Below the pieces are notes generated by a model. The model was given only the letters and a program-made list of their open reading frames with translations, searched no databases and had not been told where the DNA came from. 64,000 bases of DNA from Lunatimonas sp. (GTDB lineage Bacteria > Bacteroidota > Bacteroidia > Cytophagales > Cyclobacteriaceae), in assembly GCF_020832325.1 (NCBI RefSeq), contig NZ_JAFIEU010000008.1:1-64000 (forward strand). The letters run 5' to 3'. Shown here piece after piece: positions 35,347 to 44,435 of the stretch. How positions within the stretch are numbered: position 1 is the stretch's first letter; the number at the start of each line of letters is the position of its first letter. A program made the translations under genes and the position numbers.

Positions 35347-35969
35347 CGAACGCTATGAATAAACTTACGTTATGGATCGCAGCAGTTTTCATTTGGATGG
35401 GAACGGTTTCTGCCTTTGCCCAGCAGGGCTATCAGGTAGGAGACAAGGCAAGGGATTTTGATTTGAAGACAGTCCATGGGGATAGGATCTCCCTAAAAGG
35501 TCATACCGATGCCAAAGGGTTTTTGGTGGTGTTTTCTTGCAATACCTGTCCCTATGTAGTGGCCTACGAAGACCGAATGATCGATTTGCATCACAAATAT
35601 GCTCCTATGGGCTATCCGCTTATTGCCATTAATCCGAACGATGCGCAGATAAGCCCAGGGGACAGTTTTGAAAAGATGAAAGAACGGGCGAAGAAAAAGA
35701 ACTTCCCTTTTGCCTATGCCTACGATGAAACGCAGGAAATTACAAAGGCCTACGGAGCAACAAACACTCCTCAGGTGTATCTGCTGGAAAAATCAGGAGG
35801 AGATTTTATCGTCAAATACATCGGTGCCATCGATAACAATTACCAAGATGAGTCAGCCGTAACCAAGAAATACGTGGACGAAGCCATGGAAGCGGTTCTT
35901 ACGGGTGCATCGGTACGGGAAGAGCGTACCAAAGCCATTGGATGTACCATTAAGTGGCGTAAACTATAG
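35343..35969 (+). CDS. Exported redoxin/thioredoxin-family protein
   Basis: The protein has 208 aa. It starts in an ATGA overlap with the TlpA-like gene; the ATG at 35355 (MNKLTLWIAAVFIWMGT) is an equally good start for the signal peptide. The fold is AhpC/TSA-redoxin-like: GDKARDFDLKTVHGDRISL, then FLVVFSCNTCPYVVAYEDRM with CNTC as the redox centre, INPNDAQISPGDSFEKM and GATNTPQVYLLEK with the cis-proline. Proteins of this CNTCP type are usually annotated as thioredoxin family. It pairs with the upstream TlpA-like protein for periplasmic redox work. Confidence 0.9.
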   Translation: MTNAMNKLTLWIAAVFIWMGTVSAFAQQGYQVGDKARDFDLKTVHGDRISLKGHTDAKGFLVVFSCNTCPYVVAYEDRMIDLHHKYAPMGYPLIAINPNDAQISPGDSFEKMKERAKKKNFPFAYAYDETQEITKAYGATNTPQVYLLEKSGGDFIVKYIGAIDNNYQDESAVTKKYVDEAMEAVLTGASVREERTKAIGCTIKWRKL

Positions 35970-36048
35970 TCCGGCGTCCCGTAACGATAAAGATTTTCGG
36001 CTCTGGCGGCAAACCAATCGCTAAAGCTAAGTACATTTAAGCGAAAAA

Positions 36049-36074
36049 AGCAGGGACCCCCTTGGGTACCTGCT
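36049..36074. other. Hairpin in the leader of the flavin-binding protein gene
   Basis: AGCAGGGACCC / GGGTACCTGCT forms an 11-bp stem with one mismatch and a 4-nt loop, 20 nt before the ATG at 36095. It is followed by T only on the minus strand (36044-36048), where no gene ends. It may be a leftward terminator or a 5'-leader structure. Confidence 0.5.
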
Positions 36075-36094
36075 CACCTAAATGGAGGAACCGG

Positions 36095-36658
36095 ATGCTA
36101 TTTGATGGACACACTTCGCTGGAAGAGGTTTTTCGGCGCGTAAAACAGGAGTTGATTGAGGGAGCGCAAAGCCCGAATCATCCATTTCGATTTTTCCCCC
36201 TATCTACCCACGGATCGGAATCCCGTTATGTAGTCTTGCGGGAATTTACCGATGATTTAACCTTTTATTTTTTTACGGATTCTAGATCCTCCAAGGTAGG
36301 GCAGATGATGAGCAAGCCGCAGGTATCTCTTTTGTTTTACCATCCCGAGATGCGGGTGCAGATTCGGGTAAAAGGAAGAGCACAGGTACACCATCAAGAC
36401 GATACGACCGCGTTATTTTGGCAGGGTATTCAGGGAGAAGCCAGAAAGGCCTACGGTCCCTTGGTACATCCGGGGCACCGCATTGACCATCCCAGTGACG
36501 CCCATACATGGCCCAAGTCTATCGATGACCGCTTTTTTACGGTTGTGGAGGTCGTTGCTGATAAGTTGGATGTAATGCAACTGGACGGATTTACCCATAT
36601 CAGGGCAGGTTTTGAACGAAAAGGTGCAGATTGGGAGTTGCAATGGCTTGCTCCTTAA
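36095..36658 (+). CDS. Pyridoxamine 5'-phosphate oxidase-family flavoprotein
   Basis: The protein has 187 aa from ATG 36095, which has a ggagg sequence about 8 nt upstream. It is an FMN-binding split barrel of the pyridoxamine phosphate oxidase-like type: HPFRFFPLSTHG, SRYVVLREFTDDLTFYFFTDSRSSKVGQM, VSLLFYHPEMRVQIRVKGRAQV and a WLAP end. Parts of the canonical PdxH substrate site near the C-terminus (the RLHDR-type motif) are not recognisable, so it may not be the vitamin B6 enzyme itself. It is cytoplasmic. Its stop shares a TTAA with the stop of the convergent ceramidase-like gene. Confidence 0.82.
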   Translation: MLFDGHTSLEEVFRRVKQELIEGAQSPNHPFRFFPLSTHGSESRYVVLREFTDDLTFYFFTDSRSSKVGQMMSKPQVSLLFYHPEMRVQIRVKGRAQVHHQDDTTALFWQGIQGEARKAYGPLVHPGHRIDHPSDAHTWPKSIDDRFFTVVEVVADKLDVMQLDGFTHIRAGFERKGADWELQWLAP

Positions 36659-37992
36659 TCGAGTGAGCCAGCTTTTTGCACTAGTCTACCCAAAAGTTCG
36701 CTGTGGTAGGCACCATTGTAAGGTCCGAAGAAATTCATATCTCTTACCTCATAGAGCTTTTCATGATAGTACTCATCCGGTGTGATGTATCCGATATAGC
36801 CACCGTTAAAGCAGGTTACAAAGAGATTCAGTCCTTCTTCTGCTGCAAGGCGATCCCAGTAGTCATAGAATACTCCGGATATTTCCCCGCTGCTGGAAAT
36901 AAACAAGTTATCTCCTATCCGGACTACATCCATATGCGCGGGGCTGTCTCCATAGAGCAGGTTAAAAAGCCAAGGCCTAATACGTAAGTTGTCGGCAATC
37001 CGAAAATGGGAATCTCTCAATTCGACGGGTACTTTTGCAGCGGCAAAAAGGGTATTGGATTGGGTAGTGGTGGGCATCGTGTCTGCCCGAACCAGTGAGT
37101 CGAGTTTAAACGCATATTTCTCCACACTGGCTGGGTCGGATCCAAGGCCTACCGGTCTATGGCTGCCTACGGTACCTGATGCAAACAGGGAGAAATCGGC
37201 CTCCTTTTCTCTGTACAGATTGAAGTAATGAGGGTAATCTCCGGACAAGCCCATGAATTTTCCGGGTAGCAGGGTGGAGTGTGCACTGTACGTGGTCAGA
37301 TGGCAGGATTCACCGGATGCGTTTTCCAGGCGGAGCTGTCGGATAAATGGGTCTATCGGATCATCCGCGATCAAGCGATTGGTAACAAAAGCTTCTGCAT
37401 CGGTTTTTTTATAGGCTAAGCGAACGGTATCCATGGAATCCCAAGCCTGATGGAGACTTTGGATGGTGCGTTCAGTCAACAGACGAATGACTTCCTCGTC
37501 AAATCCCCCCATGGTGAGTTTTCCGATAAGTCCCGGAGAGAATCCTCCATAGCCACTATGGGTGTGTGTGGTCGTAAAATACAACTGGTTCAAGGCCGGA
37601 TGGCTTTGCTGTACCTGCTTTCTCACCGCATCGGCCAAATAGGGATGTACAAAAAGGATCTCGTAGTTAACAAAGGCCATATAGTGGGTGCCGTTTCCTA
37701 CGATGATCGTACGCACAAAGTTGCTGTCCAACACGAATTCGTAGTCTCCTCTGGGCTTGTAGGGTATTAAGGGCTTAGGGACATCCGGCGTGATGTTTTC
37801 CTTTGCCCATCCGGCAAGTAGGTAGCCGGTATCCGAACGGTTCCAATTGATATGTTCGATGGAATGGATGGTGTTTTGGTAGTAGGAGGTCTCTTTGTAC
37901 GGAGTCCAGTCCACAACGGTCACTGCGGCGAAAAGCAGTGCAATGAGTAGAAAAATAACGATTGCAATCGATTTTAAGATCTTTGCCAGCAT
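36655..37992 (-). CDS. Neutral/alkaline ceramidase-like protein
   Basis: The protein has 445 aa, shorter than full ceramidases (about 650-750 aa), so it lacks their C-terminal domain. An N-terminal hydrophobic segment (about 5-27) anchors or exports it. The catalytic-domain signatures are AGWAKENITPDVP at the start, the zinc-type TTTHTHSGYGGFSPGL, a second SAHSTLLPG and NGGYIGYITPDEYY late in the chain. The family is amidase-like and cleaves fatty acyl amides such as ceramide; sphingolipids are common in Bacteroidota membranes, so turnover of own or host lipid is plausible. It overlaps the convergent neighbour by 4 bp. Confidence 0.85.
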   Translation of the reverse strand: MLAKILKSIAIVIFLLIALLFAAVTVVDWTPYKETSYYQNTIHSIEHINWNRSDTGYLLAGWAKENITPDVPKPLIPYKPRGDYEFVLDSNFVRTIIVGNGTHYMAFVNYEILFVHPYLADAVRKQVQQSHPALNQLYFTTTHTHSGYGGFSPGLIGKLTMGGFDEEVIRLLTERTIQSLHQAWDSMDTVRLAYKKTDAEAFVTNRLIADDPIDPFIRQLRLENASGESCHLTTYSAHSTLLPGKFMGLSGDYPHYFNLYREKEADFSLFASGTVGSHRPVGLGSDPASVEKYAFKLDSLVRADTMPTTTQSNTLFAAAKVPVELRDSHFRIADNLRIRPWLFNLLYGDSPAHMDVVRIGDNLFISSSGEISGVFYDYWDRLAAEEGLNLFVTCFNGGYIGYITPDEYYHEKLYEVRDMNFFGPYNGAYHSELLGRLVQKAGSLD

Positions 37993-38019
37993 GTAGTTTT
38001 AGCGAAAACGGTTCACGGT

Positions 38020-39189
38020 CTACCCGCTATAGTGAAATGTACCGTGGGGGCTTTTAAGCGTCAGGTTTTGTCCCTGACCTTCTAAAACTTGTCCTACGAT
38101 TTGAGCGTCTACGCCAAAAGATTTGGAGACCGCAATCACTTCGTCGGCATACTTTTCGTCCAAGTAGAGCTCCATCCGGTGCCCCATATTGAACACTTTG
38201 TACATTTCCTTCCAGTCCGTGCCGCTCTGTGCTTGAATAATCTGAAAAAGGGGAGGTGTTTCGAACAGGTTATCTTTCACGATGTGGAGGTTTTCCACAA
38301 AGTGCAATACCTTTGTCTGCGCCCCACCACTGCAATGAACTACCCCATGCAGTTGCGATCGGAGGGATTTTAGAATTTCTACCATAATAGGCGCGTAGGT
38401 ACGTGTAGGAGACAGTACCAACTTGCCCATGTCCAAGGGAGTGCCGGGTGCCGGATCGGTAAGCCCGAAACTGCCACTGTATATCAGATCTTCTGGAACC
38501 GATGGGTCAAAACTTTCCGGGTAGCGTTGTTTGATTTCATTGCCAAACACGTCGTGGCGGGCGGAGGTAAGTCCATTGCTGCCCATGCCTCCATTATATT
38601 CCTGTTCGTAGGATGCTTGTCCAAAGGACGCGAGACCCACGATCACATCACCGGGACGGATTCGGTCGTTGGAGATTACTTCTTCGCGGCGCATGCGGCA
38701 AGTGACTGTGCTGTCCACGATGATGGTTCGTACCAAGTCACCCACGTCGGCGGTTTCTCCACCGGTGAGGATGGCATGCACACCATGGTCACGCAGCATT
38801 TGAAGTACCTCTTCTGTACCATTAATAATGGCTGAAATGACTTCTCCTGGGATAAGGTTCTTGTTTCGGCCGATTGTGGATGAAACCAGGATGTTGTTTA
38901 CAGCGCCCACACAAAGTAAGTCATCTGTATTCATGATGATGGCATCTTGTGCAATGCCTTTCCATACACTTAGATCACCGGTTGCTTTCCAGTAGAGGTA
39001 AGCCAACGAGGACTTGGTTCCCGCCCCATCGGCATGCATGACGTTGCAATAGTCCGGATCATTTCCGAGCACATCTTCCACGATTTTACAAAACGCTTTC
39101 GGAAAAATGCCCTTATCCAATTTGGAAATCGCCTGATGCACGTCTTCTTTGGAGGCCGATACGCCCCTTTGCATATACCTTTCGTTCAT
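38020..39189 (-). CDS. purM: Phosphoribosylformylglycinamidine cyclo-ligase (AIR synthase), Bacteroidota type
   Basis: The protein has 389 aa from ATG 39189; the upstream extension lies in the promoter -7 box. PurM-type motifs are NERYMQRGVSASKEDVHQAI, HADGAGTKSSLAYLYWKATGD, DAIIMNTDDLLCVGA, ILTGGETADVGD, PGDVIVGLASFG, SNGLTSARHDVF and NMGHRMELYL. It converts FGAM to AIR in purine synthesis using ATP, in the cytoplasm. Length and sequence differ from the 345-residue enteric PurM, which is expected for this phylum's version. Confidence 0.88.
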   Translation of the reverse strand: MNERYMQRGVSASKEDVHQAISKLDKGIFPKAFCKIVEDVLGNDPDYCNVMHADGAGTKSSLAYLYWKATGDLSVWKGIAQDAIIMNTDDLLCVGAVNNILVSSTIGRNKNLIPGEVISAIINGTEEVLQMLRDHGVHAILTGGETADVGDLVRTIIVDSTVTCRMRREEVISNDRIRPGDVIVGLASFGQASYEQEYNGGMGSNGLTSARHDVFGNEIKQRYPESFDPSVPEDLIYSGSFGLTDPAPGTPLDMGKLVLSPTRTYAPIMVEILKSLRSQLHGVVHCSGGAQTKVLHFVENLHIVKDNLFETPPLFQIIQAQSGTDWKEMYKVFNMGHRMELYLDEKYADEVIAVSKSFGVDAQIVGQVLEGQGQNLTLKSPHGTFHYSG

Positions 39190-39216
39190 AAGCTGGGTAC
39201 TTTGCTGGTCAGGGGG

Positions 39217-39224
39217 CAAAGGTA
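39217..39224 (-). promoter_or_regulatory. -7 box of the purM promoter
   Basis: The minus strand reads TACCTTTG, a perfect TAnnTTTG match, 28 nt before the purM ATG. It overlaps the frame upstream of that ATG, which decides the start. No clear -33 box is seen. Confidence 0.5.
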
Positions 39225-39230
39225 AACAAA

Positions 39231-41156
39231 TTATTGGGTGATTTCTATGACTTTAAATTCCGTCCTTCTGTTCACCTGATGTTCCTCTTCGGTCTGTGCA
39301 TTTTCGATGATGAGCTGGCGTTTGCCATAGCCTTTCGCTTCTAGCCTGTCTGCAGCTATTCCCTGAGAAATCAGGTACTGCACGGCAGACTCCGCCCTTC
39401 GCTGTGAAAGAGCGTCATTGTACGAGTCACTGGCGCGGGCATCGGTGTGCGAGCTCAATTCGATGCGGATCTGCGGGTTATCCTTGAGTATCTGTACCAG
39501 TTTGTCTAATTCAAGCGCTGCGTCTGGCCGTATGTCTGCTTTGTCCAGGTCGTAGTAGATGTTTTCCAACACAATCGCCTTTTCTAAGATCAGCGGATCC
39601 AAGATGACAATCGTATCCAACACCACGTTGGTCACATCCTGAATAAGTTCTTCTTGCCGGGGCGTTTTGCCTATGGTGCTGTAGGTGAGGCTTTTATTGA
39701 AGTAGCCACTCTTGGAGGCGATAATACTGTAGGTCTGATCCGGTTCTAACTGGAACCGAAGGCGTCCGCTTTGATTGGAGAAGTTACCGTCTACGTTTTG
39801 ATTATTTTGGTCATAGAGCATTACCCGAACCTGTGGCAAAATTTCCTCCCCACCAGAGTCTGTGGTGGCATAGGTGGTGACATTTAACAACACGTTGACC
39901 ACCTTTGGCTTCGGGGTAAGGTCTTGGAAAAAGTAGATATCGTCATCCCCTTTTCCACCTTCCCTGTTGGAGGTTAGAAAGCCTTCTTTGGGGTAGTTGG
40001 TGAAGAAGATGCCAAAATCATCTGCCGTGGAGTTGATATTAGGTCCTAGATTTCTGATGACTGTTTTACCGTCTTCTTGGCGGGCGACAAAAATGTCCAG
40101 TTTGCCAAATCCGGGGTGGCCATCAGAGGAGAAATAGAATTCTCCATTGGGCATGGGCCTTGGGAATAGTTCGTTTCTGGCGGTGTTGATTTCCGGTCCT
40201 AGGTTTTGGACATTGCCAAAATCTCCATTTGCCAGCTTCGTAGCCTTGTAAAGGTCAATGCCTCCATATCCTCCGGGGCGGTTGGAAGCAAAATAGAGGG
40301 TCTCACCATCTGGACTAAAGGCTGGAGTGGAATTCCAATATTCAGGTTCTTCGTTTAGTGCCATGAAAATGGGTTCCGTGAATCCACCACCTCGGAAGTA
40401 GGATGCAAAGAGGCTGACATCTGGGAGGTCCCGCTTGCTCGCAGAATTGCCCCTTGCGTAAATCATGGTATTGCCGTCCGGACTGATGGCGATCGTGCCC
40501 TGGTTTAGACCCTGTTCGTTTCTAAATTCCGGGATGGGTTGAATGTTTTGAACGTCTACCTTGATTCCATCTGCCCGGACACGAAACAGTTTGGTATATC
40601 CCTGACCAACAGCCGAGTAAATCCCTCCACCGCCTCGGGAACTGGTAAAATAAAGGTAATTTTCGCTCACTACCGGTGCATAGTCAATACCGGGTGTGTT
40701 GAGCAGTTCGTAGTTTTCTAACTTGTGATTGGGCCAAATAGGCTCTATGGACGCGGTGTATTCGAGGTTTCTGATTTCCTTGTCTGCCAGGGCCTGTAGT
40801 CGGTCGTCTTGCGTGAAGGCCTTTGAAGCTTTAAATGCTTCTGTGGCTTCTTCGTACCTACCTTGACTTTTAAGGCTTTGTCCTTTATGATAGTAATTGT
40901 CAAACGTTTCCTCCTGTTCTAGGAGCTTTTCATAGTACGGTAGCGAGTTTTCGATCCGGTTGGAGAGTCGGTAGCTTTCTGCGACGTAAAAATTGGCTTC
41001 TTTGTTATCGGGTTCTTTTTCGAGTATTTGGTTGAATGTAGCGATCGCAATTTGATATTCACCGGAACTAAACTGGCCAATTCCTTTTTGGTGTAGGCTT
41101 TTGCAGCCTGAGATGAGGACGAGGAGAAGAAGAACGAAAGTAAAACCGCGATTCAT
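39231..41156 (-). CDS. PorE-like OmpA-family lipoprotein (TPR, PD40, CRD, OmpA)
   Basis: The protein has 641 aa. The lipobox is ISGC at about 16-19. Domains in order: TPR repeats (about 25-115, GEYQIAIATFNQILEKEPDN, GRYEEATEAFKASKAF), a WD40/PD40 propeller (about 150-400, YLYFTSSRGGGG, GQNTIAISPDGN-like, SPDGETLYFASNRPGGYGGIDLY, FFTNYPKEGFLTSNREGGKGDDDIYFF), a carboxypeptidase-regulatory-like domain (about 415-500) and an OmpA C-terminal peptidoglycan-binding domain (about 525-640, IYYDLDKADIRPDAALELDKLV, HTDARASDSYNDALSQRRAESAVQYL). This is the architecture of PorE, which anchors the type IX secretion system to peptidoglycan. Paralogues exist, so the exact role is not certain. Confidence 0.88.
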   Translation of the reverse strand: MNRGFTFVLLLLVLISGCKSLHQKGIGQFSSGEYQIAIATFNQILEKEPDNKEANFYVAESYRLSNRIENSLPYYEKLLEQEETFDNYYHKGQSLKSQGRYEEATEAFKASKAFTQDDRLQALADKEIRNLEYTASIEPIWPNHKLENYELLNTPGIDYAPVVSENYLYFTSSRGGGGIYSAVGQGYTKLFRVRADGIKVDVQNIQPIPEFRNEQGLNQGTIAISPDGNTMIYARGNSASKRDLPDVSLFASYFRGGGFTEPIFMALNEEPEYWNSTPAFSPDGETLYFASNRPGGYGGIDLYKATKLANGDFGNVQNLGPEINTARNELFPRPMPNGEFYFSSDGHPGFGKLDIFVARQEDGKTVIRNLGPNINSTADDFGIFFTNYPKEGFLTSNREGGKGDDDIYFFQDLTPKPKVVNVLLNVTTYATTDSGGEEILPQVRVMLYDQNNQNVDGNFSNQSGRLRFQLEPDQTYSIIASKSGYFNKSLTYSTIGKTPRQEELIQDVTNVVLDTIVILDPLILEKAIVLENIYYDLDKADIRPDAALELDKLVQILKDNPQIRIELSSHTDARASDSYNDALSQRRAESAVQYLISQGIAADRLEAKGYGKRQLIIENAQTEEEHQVNRRTEFKVIEITQ

Positions 41157-41201
41157 GTTTGAGCTATCTGTTGGACGACGCTGTTTAAGATACGAGTTTA
41201 A

Positions 41202-41687
41202 TCAATTAAAATACCGTTTTAGCCAACTGTCTTTAGCTGTGATGATCCAATTTTCCATAAGATCTGCTTTTTTGCTGACTGTCGGGTCAATGATTTTTGA
41301 TTCCGGCAGGATATTTCCAGCAAGCACTTCCGCTTTGATGCCACTTAGCTTGCTGACAGAGAGACTATCCTGGTGTACCACTGCGATCTTTCCGGCATCA
41401 AGGAGGTTTAGCCCCAATGTATTTTCAATCTCTCGCAACACCCGGACAGAACTGTCAATAGAACACCCGCTGGCTGGAAAGCTGCGCTCATCTACTGACA
41501 GAATGATGACTTGATGGTGTACAATTTCAAAGGAGGTAGCCATGTGTTGTCCATGGGTGTTCCATCCATCGCAAAAGGCCCTCAGTGTATCCGCTATCCA
41601 TGTGGTTTCGTCCTTCGTAAAGGGCCGATCGGATTGATAGATCCAAATCCGCGAAGAGTAGGGCATTTCTTCAAAAGGAACGTACAT
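41202..41687 (-). CDS. Conserved hypothetical protein (often labelled ABC transporter ATPase)
   Basis: The protein has 161 aa. The N-terminus MYVPFEEMPYSSRIWIYQSDRPFT, then ETTWIADTLRAFCDGWNTHG and HHQVIILSVDERSFPASGCSIDSSVR, resemble a Bacteroidota-wide family that databases sometimes call ABC transporter ATPase. No Walker A, Walker B or ABC signature is present here, so that name is not supported. It is cytoplasmic, of unknown function. It lies 45 bp upstream of the PorE-like gene on the same strand and may be co-transcribed with it. Confidence 0.75.
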   Translation of the reverse strand: MYVPFEEMPYSSRIWIYQSDRPFTKDETTWIADTLRAFCDGWNTHGQHMATSFEIVHHQVIILSVDERSFPASGCSIDSSVRVLREIENTLGLNLLDAGKIAVVHQDSLSVSKLSGIKAEVLAGNILPESKIIDPTVSKKADLMENWIITAKDSWLKRYFN

Positions 41688-41855
41688 AATCGCTATAATT
41701 TTTGACTCACCCGATCAGGCTGAAATCTTGTGCTGTAAAGGTTTAACGTGCAATTCAAGGATAATGATACAAAAATCCGTACATCTAAACTCATAAACGC
41801 GCTGAAAGTTGCGTTTGTTTTTGTTTTGGCGGCAGCAGTGGCGTATCCCTTGCGT

Positions 41856-42650
41856 TTATAGGCCCTGATCCTGCGAGATGATTTCTGCCAAATCCATTAC
41901 CTTGATCTCCTGCTCTTTTTCTTTGTTTTTGATGCCGTCCGATAACATGGTCAGGCAAAAGGGGCAACCGACCGCGATAGTCTTTGCTCCTGTTTTCAGC
42001 GCTTCTTCTGTACGCTCTATATTGATGTCCTTTTTTCCGGGCTCGGGTTCTTTAAACATCTGAGCACCTCCGGCCCCACAACACAGCCCTTTTGTCCGAC
42101 AACGTTTCATTTCTACCAGCTCCACGTCCAAGGCTTTGATTACTTCCCGGGGAGCCTCGTACACGTCGTTGGCTCTGCCGAGGTAGCAACTGTCATGAAA
42201 GGTGATTTTTTTACCTTTGAAGGCGCCCCCTCCTTTCAGGACGATTCTGCCATCATGGATGAGCTGCTGTAGGAATTGACTATGGTGGAGTACTTCGTAG
42301 GTACCCCCCAGCGAGGGATATTCGTTTTTTATCGTATTAAAACAATGTGGGCAGGCAGTCACGATTTTTTTAATGCCGTATCCGTTGAGCACCTGCACAT
42401 TGCTTATCGCCTGCATTTGAAAGAGAAAGTCATTGCCGGCCCTTCTTGCGGGGTCACCGGTACAGGTTTCCTCTTCTCCCAGCACGGCAAAGTTAACGCC
42501 GATAGCGTTTAGGATCTTCACAAAGGACTGCGTGACGCTTTTGTACCTTTCATCAAAGGAACCGGCACAACCAACCCAAAAAAGCACCTCCGGCATTTCA
42601 CCACTTCCGGCTAGTTCAGCCATGGTTGGTACCTTGTATGTATTGCTCAT
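41856..42650 (-). CDS. Fe-S oxidoreductase subunit with CCG domains (HdrB/GlpC-like)
   Basis: The protein has 264 aa. It has two cysteine-rich CCG domains: WVGCAGSFDERYKS with TACPHCFNTIKNEYP, and HDSCYLGRAND with KGLCCGAGGAQMF and VGCPFCLTML. CCG domains bind a [4Fe-4S] or non-cubane cluster, as in heterodisulfide reductase subunit B, succinate:quinone and glycolate oxidase subunits. It is soluble. The gene is 25 bp downstream of the membrane Fe-S protein at 42676, so the two form one complex. The electron donor is unknown. Confidence 0.9.
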   Translation of the reverse strand: MSNTYKVPTMAELAGSGEMPEVLFWVGCAGSFDERYKSVTQSFVKILNAIGVNFAVLGEEETCTGDPARRAGNDFLFQMQAISNVQVLNGYGIKKIVTACPHCFNTIKNEYPSLGGTYEVLHHSQFLQQLIHDGRIVLKGGGAFKGKKITFHDSCYLGRANDVYEAPREVIKALDVELVEMKRCRTKGLCCGAGGAQMFKEPEPGKKDINIERTEEALKTGAKTIAVGCPFCLTMLSDGIKNKEKEQEIKVMDLAEIISQDQGL

Positions 42651-42675
42651 CGGTTTAACGTTTAAGATTACAAAG

Positions 42676-44001
42676 TTAAGATTTCTTTTTCAGCTCATCT
42701 GCCCATCGAAACCGGTCCGTAGGGGCAAATTTCCAAGGAGAGAAACTGGTTTCTATATTTTGAAACATGTTATTCCATTGTGCAGGGCTGCTGTTTTCCT
42801 CCATAGAAGTGTAGCGTCTCAACTCTAAAATGATGGAAAGGGGGTCAATATTTACCGGACATGCTTCCACACACGCGTTACAAGTGGTGCAGGCATTGAT
42901 CTCTTCTTTGGTTATGTAGTCTCCCAGCAAGGATTTCCCGTCTTCGAGTCCAGGGCCACCCGCTAGCAGGCTCTTCGTCACCTCTTCTGCTCGGTCTCTG
43001 GTATCCATCATGATCTTTCGAGGGGATAATTTCTTTCCAGTGATGTTTGCGGGGCATTCAGCGGTACATCGACCGCACTCGGTGCAGGCAAAGGCATTCA
43101 TCAGGTTGATCCAGTTAAGGTCATTTACGTCTTTGGCGCCAAACCGGCTTACCTCAGAGGGCTCGTTACCATTGTCTCCGCCTAGACCCAACATGAGATT
43201 CACTTCACGGGTCACCTCGTCCATATTTTTCATTTTCCCTTTCGGCTGTAGGTTGGAGTACCATGTGTTGGGAAAGGCAAGAAATATGTGGAGGTGTTTG
43301 GAGTACGTAACATAAACGGCAAATGCCAAGATACCGATAATGTGGAACCACCAAGCGGTCCTTTCGGTGAGGATCAGGGCAGTTTCTCCCATTCCTTGAA
43401 AAAGTGGCTGAAGTGGGGTGCTGAATAGCAATCCACCCAGTTCCCGGTATCCATCCACGCCCCGTTGAGCTAGTATCTGATCGGTAGCGTTCATGGTCAA
43501 GATCGCCAACATAAGCACTATTTCAATAATCAGGATCAGATTGGCGTCCAAGGCCGGCCAGCCTTTTAGCTCATTCATGGACAGACGTGGGACCTTCGTG
43601 ATGTTACGTCGAACGAGAAATGCCACACAGGAAACCAGGGTGGCGAAGGCCAGAAACTCAAAGATGTTCATGGCGATGGTATAAAAGCTGCCCAAAAAGG
43701 GTGCAAAGAAACGGTGGGAGCCCGTTAATCCATCGATCACAAACTCTAATACTTCCAAGTTGATGATGATGAAGGCCACGTAAATCAATAAGTGCAAAAA
43801 AGCAGGAAGGATCCGTTTGAACATCTTTTGCTGACCGAAGGCTATCAGCCCCATCGTTTTCCAGCGGGTTGGTTTTTGGTCGTTCCGGGGCTCAGGCTTT
43901 CCGAGAAGAATGGCCGTCCGTATAAACTTTATCCGCCTGAAAAGGACCACTCCCGAAGTGACCAATAATGCCAAAAAAAATACCGTGGTTAATATGCTCA
44001 T
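42676..44001 (-). CDS. Membrane 4Fe-4S ferredoxin-type protein
   Basis: The protein has 441 aa. The first 240 residues carry about five or six hydrophobic helices with scattered His, similar to a haem b quinone-reacting domain (NarI/DsrM-like). The C-terminal part has two ferredoxin Cys clusters, CTECGRCTAECPAN and CTTCNACVEACPVN, for two [4Fe-4S] centres. It should pass electrons between the soluble CCG protein (next gene) and the quinone pool at the inner membrane. It is the first gene of the two-gene unit, transcribed away from tRNA-Phe. Confidence 0.9.
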   Translation of the reverse strand: MSILTTVFFLALLVTSGVVLFRRIKFIRTAILLGKPEPRNDQKPTRWKTMGLIAFGQQKMFKRILPAFLHLLIYVAFIIINLEVLEFVIDGLTGSHRFFAPFLGSFYTIAMNIFEFLAFATLVSCVAFLVRRNITKVPRLSMNELKGWPALDANLILIIEIVLMLAILTMNATDQILAQRGVDGYRELGGLLFSTPLQPLFQGMGETALILTERTAWWFHIIGILAFAVYVTYSKHLHIFLAFPNTWYSNLQPKGKMKNMDEVTREVNLMLGLGGDNGNEPSEVSRFGAKDVNDLNWINLMNAFACTECGRCTAECPANITGKKLSPRKIMMDTRDRAEEVTKSLLAGGPGLEDGKSLLGDYITKEEINACTTCNACVEACPVNIDPLSIILELRRYTSMEENSSPAQWNNMFQNIETSFSPWKFAPTDRFRWADELKKKS

Positions 44002-44045
44002 TGTGAATAAATTGGTTTATCAATTTAAATTTTCGTGTCAAATCA

Positions 44046-44076
44046 TTTGTACAAACCGCACAAATACCTACCTTAG
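44046..44076 (+). promoter_or_regulatory. Promoter of tRNA-Phe
   Basis: TTTG (44046-44049), a 19-nt spacer and TACCTTAG (44069-44076, one mismatch from TAnnTTTG) end 14 nt before the tRNA. Confidence 0.6.
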
Positions 44077-44090
44077 CATCACTTTAAGAA

Positions 44091-44163
44091 GGTGATGTAG
44101 CTCAGCTGGTAGAGCATCGGACTGAAAATCCGTGAGTCGGTGGTTCGAGCCCACTCATCACCA
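44091..44163 (+). tRNA. tRNA-Phe (anticodon GAA)
   Basis: The 73-nt cloverleaf has acceptor stem GGTGATG / CATCACC, D-loop AGCTGGTA, anticodon loop CTGAAAA with GAA at 44124-44126, and T-arm GGTGG-TTCGAGC-CCACT. The 3'-CCA is not encoded. The outermost anticodon-stem position is a T-T mismatch. It has its own promoter (44046) and terminator (44165). Confidence 0.96.
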
Positions 44164-44164
44164 C

Positions 44165-44192
44165 AAGCCCTGGTTCTACCTGGGCTTTTTTT
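44165..44192 (+). terminator. tRNA-Phe terminator
   Basis: AAGCCC / GGGCTT with an 11-nt loop is followed by a T tract, starting 2 nt after the tRNA. Confidence 0.8.
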
Positions 44193-44435
44193 GTTTTTAG
44201 CCTTTTTGGTGCAGATTGGGGCTTGAATGGGGTAAGAGGAGGTCAGAATCATACCGCAAATTAGCAAATAGTCGTTATGCATACTATCTTGAACCTATTT
44301 TAATTTAGATTGTTGCTTTTGGGAGAAGTATCTTGGTAGGTGTCCGCTAGCGACCTGTTTTTGCGCACTTGGCCCTAGCCAAATCGTATGGCTTTCAAAG
44401 ACCAAATCCCCATTACTTATTCAACCAATATACGC

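Noticed and set aside
41202-41687. Label of ABC transporter ATPase for the 161-aa protein
   Set aside because: No Walker A, Walker B or ABC signature exists; the name is a likely database carry-over.
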